Below are positions 39,067-42,774 of a stretch of DNA of 42,774 nucleotides, in pieces. This stretch comes from CAIOHW01 sp046317855. Its GTDB lineage: Bacteria; Bdellovibrionota; UBA1018. Every line of letters starts with the position of its first letter. Position 1 is the stretch's first letter. Made by a program: the position numbers and the translations under genes. The DNA is taken from NCBI GenBank assembly GCA_046317855.1, contig JBKCVM010000143.1, forward strand, positions 1 through 42,774, in the 5' to 3' direction. The notes under the pieces are model-generated. The model had not been told where the DNA came from. It worked only from the letters and a program-made list of their open reading frames with translations, and ran no database searches.

Positions 39067-39853
39067 ACGGCTAGCTATCCTTTGGCTTTTGATCTGGTAC
39101 GGCGCCGCTCTGGCTTCTCGCGTCTTTTCCTGGAGTCCAAACTCTGGTCCAGGGTCTGACCCGGAGTTTCAGCTCAGTCGCGGTCTGCTGCCAGGATATG
39201 ACCTTTTTGGGCGGGAGCTTTTATCCCTGACCCTTCAGGCCTCACTTCGAAGTACGGCTTTTGCCGTAGCTGCAGTGGCCACCGCATGTGGTGCGGCCCT
39301 CGTCATTGCAGCGACAGTATCCACTTTGCCTCGTCGATGGCTTTGGCTTGGAGAATCTCCTCTAGAGTTTTTTGTTGCCTTTCCGTCGCTCTTGTTTGCT
39401 CTGGCCATCGGCGCGTGGAATGGCCCGGGAAGCTCCACCCTATTCTGGGCCCTTTTACTTGGAACTGCTCCGAGCCTCAGCCGCGTGCTGCTGGCAAGAT
39501 CACGTGAACTCAGCTCAGGTCAGTTCGTGCAAGCAGCCAGAGCGCTGGGAGCATCCCGACTCCGCGTGGTTACGAGACACCTCATCCCCCACCTGATTCC
39601 GATAGTTTCTGTCAAATTGCCGGCTCTTCTGATTCATGCACTTCTTACTGAGGCCTCTTTAAGCTTTATCGGCCTGGGATTTTCGATCGGGACAGAGAGC
39701 TGGGGAACGCTGCTCTCCCAAGCTCGAGATACTCTACTTGAGGCGCCAGAAATTTCTCTCAAGGTGGGACTGCCGCTCCTTCTATGCGTCTGGTCTCTGG
39801 AGCAAGTTTCAAATGCTGCAGTTCCCAAACCAGGCCACCCCGAGTTACGCTAA
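39047..39853 (+). CDS. ABC transporter permease, DppC/OppC type
   Basis: The start is set at the GTG at 39047, which has GAGGAG 5 bases ahead and overlaps the upstream permease gene by 20 bases. An earlier in-frame ATG at 38954 would lie deep inside that gene. The 268-residue product is the partner permease. It has N-terminal GYDLFGRELLSLTL, an EAA loop FVQAARALGASRLRVVTRHLIPHLIP, and a C-terminal SLSFIGLGFSIGTESWGTLL typical of DppC/OppC. Translation with the previous gene is probably coupled. Substrate is probably peptides, possibly cell-wall peptides given nagZ next door. Confidence 0.9.
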   Translation: MKILNCRRLAILWLLIWYGAALASRVFSWSPNSGPGSDPEFQLSRGLLPGYDLFGRELLSLTLQASLRSTAFAVAAVATACGAALVIAATVSTLPRRWLWLGESPLEFFVAFPSLLFALAIGAWNGPGSSTLFWALLLGTAPSLSRVLLARSRELSSGQFVQAARALGASRLRVVTRHLIPHLIPIVSVKLPALLIHALLTEASLSFIGLGFSIGTESWGTLLSQARDTLLEAPEISLKVGLPLLLCVWSLEQVSNAAVPKPGHPELR

Positions 39854-39857
39854 CCTC

Positions 39858-40973
39858 ATGTCCTCACTCCAGGCGGCAAAACAGGCGGTTGGCGAGCTTC
39901 TCATGATGGGCTTCTCCGGAAATTCAAAGGGGCTCGAACTCGACGCCTCTACTGCGGCCTTCATCCGAGATGCACAAGTCGGAGGGGTCATCCTCTTTTC
40001 CCACAACTACGAATCCCCGGCCCAAGTGGCCGAACTCATCAACCAAGTCCAGTCCTGCCGGACTCAACTCCCTCTCTGGGTCTCGGTCGATCACGAGGGC
40101 GGCAAAGTTCAACGTTTCAAAAAACCCTTCACACGAATCCCCGAGGCGGCTCTTGTTGCCGAATCCGGATCGCCCCAACTTGCTTTCGAGATCGCCACTC
40201 TGATGGCGCGAGAACTCAAGTCCGTAGGGATTAATCTTAACTTCAGCCCAATCGCGGACATTAACACTAACCCCAAGAACCCGGTAATCGGTCGCCGCTC
40301 TTACGGAGAATCAGAGGATCAAGTCTCCAAATTCGTCAGTGCCATCGTGCGGGGCCATCTCACGCAGAGAGTTCAGCCCTGTCTCAAGCACTTTCCTGGC
40401 CACGGAGACACTACAGTTGACTCTCACTACGCACTTCCCAGAGTTACCACCCCCATCGAAACACTCCGAAACCGAGAATTCCGTCCCTTTCAGAAAGGCT
40501 TCAAGTCGGGCTGTAACTTCGTGATGACTGCGCATATTCTTTTCCCGCATCTGGATGCTCAATTTCCGGCCACACTTTCAAAACAAATTTTGCGCCCTTT
40601 TCTCAGGGAAGAGCTGCGCTATCGACAAATCATCGTGAGTGACGACATGGAAATGCAGGCCATCACGGATCACTACGGTGCCGAAGAAGCTCCACGGCTT
40701 GCCATTGAAGCAGGCTGCGACCTGCTGATTTATCGAAGTGAGGCCGCCGCACGCACGGCACACTCGGCGCTCGTGAGCGCCCTCGACAGCGGCAAGCTCG
40801 ATCCCGAACTGGTCCTCACAGCGGCCGAGCGCTCGCGTTCACTCAAAAAAGAAGTGCTCCTGCCCTATCGCGACACGATCATTGCAGACGTCATGAAAGG
40901 CATTGCAACGCCTGAGCATGCAGAGCTGATGGCCAAGCTTGAGGCAGGCACCAAGGCCGGATCAAAATCCTGA
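39858..40973 (+). CDS. nagZ: Beta-N-acetylglucosaminidase (glycoside hydrolase family 3)
   Basis: NagZ removes GlcNAc from muropeptides during cytoplasmic peptidoglycan recycling. From the ATG at 39858 the protein is 371 residues. Visible motifs are VGGVILFSHNYES (41-53), VDHEGGKVQRF, NFSPIADINTNP and the loop KHFPGHGDTTVDSH (177-190) holding the Asp-His dyad. SDDMEM (261-266) has Asp262 as the likely nucleophile. No signal peptide is present, which fits a cytoplasmic enzyme. The chosen start is 4 bases after the permease stop but has no clear ribosome site. An in-frame ATG at 39813 with GGAG 10 bases ahead, inside the permease gene, is a real alternative. The end overlaps the convergent mutase gene by 12 bases. 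Confidence 0.92.
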   Translation: MSSLQAAKQAVGELLMMGFSGNSKGLELDASTAAFIRDAQVGGVILFSHNYESPAQVAELINQVQSCRTQLPLWVSVDHEGGKVQRFKKPFTRIPEAALVAESGSPQLAFEIATLMARELKSVGINLNFSPIADINTNPKNPVIGRRSYGESEDQVSKFVSAIVRGHLTQRVQPCLKHFPGHGDTTVDSHYALPRVTTPIETLRNREFRPFQKGFKSGCNFVMTAHILFPHLDAQFPATLSKQILRPFLREELRYRQIIVSDDMEMQAITDHYGAEEAPRLAIEAGCDLLIYRSEAAARTAHSALVSALDSGKLDPELVLTAAERSRSLKKEVLLPYRDTIIADVMKGIATPEHAELMAKLEAGTKAGSKS

Positions 40974-42560
40974 GTATTCTTTAAACTCGCCAAAGACACC
41001 TCGTAGGGCATCCGCGATTTCCCCAAGCGTTGCCTGCGCGCGCACAGCCTCAATCACCAGCCCCTGGATGTTTCCATTTGATTTGGCGCCATCCACCAAG
41101 GCGCCAAGAGCCGCCGCATGTGGAGCCACCGCGCGACGCTGGCGGTAAGCCCTCACCCGCTCCACGCACTGCCTTTCAATTTCTGGAGAAATTCTTAATA
41201 GCTCCAGCTTCCCGGAGTCTTCTTTTTCTGCAAAGCAATTTACCCCGACGACTTTGAGCGTGCCAGAATCGATCCTCTGTTGATCCAAATAAGCAGAATC
41301 GAGAATTTCGTTCTGAATGTAGCCAGATTCAATAGAGGCAATCGTACCCCCGCGCTTTTCAATCTGTTCGAGGTATTCCCAAGTCCTGCGCTCCACTTCG
41401 TCAGTAAGCGACTCAATGAAGAAGCTCCCTGCAAGCGGATCCACCGTCTGAGTGACGTTGGACTCGTAAGCGATGACTTGCTGCGTGCGAAGGGCGATCC
41501 GAGCCGATTCTTCAGTGGGTAGCGCCAGCGCCTCATCAAAAGAGTTTGTGTGAAGCGACTGAGTACCACCCAGCACTGCTGAGAGCGCCTGCAGAGCCAC
41601 ACGAACGATATTGTTCTGAGGTTGCTGGGCCGTGAGCGTAGAGCCACCGGTCTGAGTGTGAAAGCGCAATGCGCAGGACCTTGGATCCTTGGCGCCAAAG
41701 CGCTCACTCATGATCTTGGCCCAGATCCTTCGGGCAGCCCTAAATTTAGCCACCTCTTCAAAGAAGTCACTGTGCACGTTGAAAAAGAAAGAAAGCTGAC
41801 CCGCAAACTGATCAACCGGAAGCCCTCGATCCACCGCGGCCTGCACATAGGCAATGGCATCTGCAAAGGTGAAAGCAAGCTCTTGCACTGCAGTCGAGCC
41901 GGCTTCTCGAATGTGGTAGCCAGAGATGCTGATCGGGTTCCACTTAGGGGTGTTTTTTGAGCACCAATCAAACATATCCGTAGTAACCCTGAGGGCTCCC
42001 TGCGGCGGATAGATGAAATTTCCGCGGGCGATGTACTCCTTGAGGACGTCGTTCTGGACCGTACCTCGAAGTTCCGACGCTTTTGCCCCCTTCTCTTCGG
42101 CAACAGCCACATAAAAGGCCAGAAGAATGGATGCAGTTGCATTGATCGTCATCGAGGTCGAAACCTTCGAAAGATCAATTCCTCCAAAAAGGGTTCGCAT
42201 CTCATCAAGAGTTGAAATGGAAACGCCCACTTTTCCCACTTCACCCAGCGAACGGGGGTGATCGGGATCGTAGCCCAGCTGTGTGGGTAGATCGAATGCC
42301 ACCGAAAGCCCCATCGTCCCCTGAGAAAGAAGGTAGTGGTAGCGTCGATTGGACTCTTCGGCCGATCCAAATCCCGCATACTGCCTCATCGTCCAGAGAC
42401 GACCGCGGTACATGTCCTTCTGAACGCCGCGAGTAAATGGGAGTTCTCCCGGCCTCCCTAATTTTGCGCTATCCACGGATCTCGGGCCGTAGCACTCCTC
42501 GACGGTGATCCCCGAGCGAGTCTCAAAGGAGATCTCAGACTTCCTTGTGCGATCAGCCAT
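40962..42560 (-). CDS. Methylmalonyl-CoA mutase large (alpha) subunit, archaeal-type
   Basis: The 532-residue protein is the TIM-barrel catalytic part of a B12-dependent acyl-CoA mutase, without the C-terminal B12-binding domain, so a separate small subunit is needed. It is of the QQP type (TLTAQQPQNN, GGTQSLHTNSFDEALALPT) found in archaea and some bacteria. Residues tied to methylmalonyl-CoA specificity appear present: Tyr61 in RQYAGFG and Arg179 in ARGNFIYPP (positions of Tyr89/Arg207 in the classic enzyme), with His216 in SISGYHIREAG. The reaction interconverts methylmalonyl-CoA and succinyl-CoA. The ATG at 42560 has GGAG 6 bases upstream and overlaps the biotinyl gene by 8 bases. Confidence 0.92.
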   Translation of the reverse strand: MADRTRKSEISFETRSGITVEECYGPRSVDSAKLGRPGELPFTRGVQKDMYRGRLWTMRQYAGFGSAEESNRRYHYLLSQGTMGLSVAFDLPTQLGYDPDHPRSLGEVGKVGVSISTLDEMRTLFGGIDLSKVSTSMTINATASILLAFYVAVAEEKGAKASELRGTVQNDVLKEYIARGNFIYPPQGALRVTTDMFDWCSKNTPKWNPISISGYHIREAGSTAVQELAFTFADAIAYVQAAVDRGLPVDQFAGQLSFFFNVHSDFFEEVAKFRAARRIWAKIMSERFGAKDPRSCALRFHTQTGGSTLTAQQPQNNIVRVALQALSAVLGGTQSLHTNSFDEALALPTEESARIALRTQQVIAYESNVTQTVDPLAGSFFIESLTDEVERRTWEYLEQIEKRGGTIASIESGYIQNEILDSAYLDQQRIDSGTLKVVGVNCFAEKEDSGKLELLRISPEIERQCVERVRAYRQRRAVAPHAAALGALVDGAKSNGNIQGLVIEAVRAQATLGEIADALRGVFGEFKEYSGF

Positions 42561-42774
42561 TTCCGTCTCCCAGCTGCATGAGATCAGCTCCGGTTTCGAC
42601 AGCTTGCCCCTCAGTCACCGTGACCTTTACCACTACGCCCGCCTGCGAGGCCTTGATCGGGTTCTCCATTTTCATGGCCTCCATTACGAGCAGAATCTGA
42701 TCCTTCTCGACGGTTTGCCCTTGGGCCACCATGACTTTAACGATTTTTCCGGGCATCTGGGCGCGTACTCGAAC
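42553..42774 (-). CDS. Biotinyl (BCCP-type) domain, C-terminal part of a carboxylase subunit; cut by window edge
   Basis: The frame is open to the window edge. The visible 73 residues form a biotinyl domain with the lysine target motif VMEAMKMENPI and the second half repeat GVVVKVTVTEGQAVETGADLMQL. An internal Met (42756) exists, but in-frame residues upstream (VRVRAQ) suggest a longer protein, such as a propionyl-CoA or acetyl-CoA carboxylase biotin subunit. Next to methylmalonyl-CoA mutase, a propionyl-CoA carboxylase is the natural guess: propionyl-CoA to methylmalonyl-CoA to succinyl-CoA. Confidence 0.85.
   Translation of the reverse strand, partial: VRVRAQMPGKIVKVMVAQGQTVEKDQILLVMEAMKMENPIKASQAGVVVKVTVTEGQAVETGADLMQLGDGNG

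Overview
The window reads as chromosomal DNA of a Gram-negative bacterium with a compact genome. By eye the base composition is moderate, roughly half G+C (not calculated). Many genes overlap by 4 bases (ATGA, GTGA, TTGA), and several use GTG or TTG starts behind good G-rich ribosome-binding sites. An outer-membrane secretin, an AsmA-type protein, DksA, NagZ and GatCAB-dependent tRNA charging together point to a proteobacterium-like lineage. The gene style (Tad pilus, FHA proteins, archaeal-type acyl-CoA mutase) suggests Bdellovibrionota or another former deltaproteobacterial group. That placement is inference; no rRNA or other marker is present. No mobile element, CRISPR array, tRNA or rRNA was seen.

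Layout. (1) 1-13059, leftward: a nine-gene, tightly packed housekeeping run, glmU-glmS-ClC-uvrD-cupredoxin-gatC-gatA-gatB-asmA-like (the last cut by the window edge). (2) 13264-19787, rightward: dksA with a strong terminator, then lon and two overlapping CNNM/CorC-type membrane genes, then a CheY-like regulator coupled to two small unknown genes. (3) 19798-22149, leftward: an exported YD-repeat (RHS-like) protein without a toxin end and two tiny exported proteins, with unusual inverted repeats in the leader of the last one. (4) 22273-37178, leftward: a 16-gene Tad (tight adherence) pilus locus. (5) 37288-40973, rightward: an exported protein of unknown function, two peptide-type ABC permeases and NagZ. 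(6) 40962-42774, leftward: a methylmalonyl-CoA mutase catalytic subunit and the biotinyl end of a carboxylase-type protein, suggesting propionyl-CoA/methylmalonyl-CoA metabolism.

The most interesting region is the Tad locus. Its structural half (three Flp-type pilins, prepilin peptidase, two TadE-like pseudopilins, CpaB, CpaC secretin, motor, TadB) lies behind a near-consensus promoter. In the same orientation, between tadC and that promoter, sits a signalling block of four FHA domains on three membrane proteins, a PP2C-fold protein that has lost most metal-binding aspartates, and a DUF192 protein. The motor gene is itself a fusion: a ParA/MinD-like TadZ/CpaE domain joined by a Gly/Ser/His-rich linker to the TadA/CpaF ATPase. 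Together these suggest a pilus whose assembly is tied to phosphothreonine or scaffold signalling, with localiser and motor locked in one polypeptide. No Ser/Thr kinase is visible in the window.
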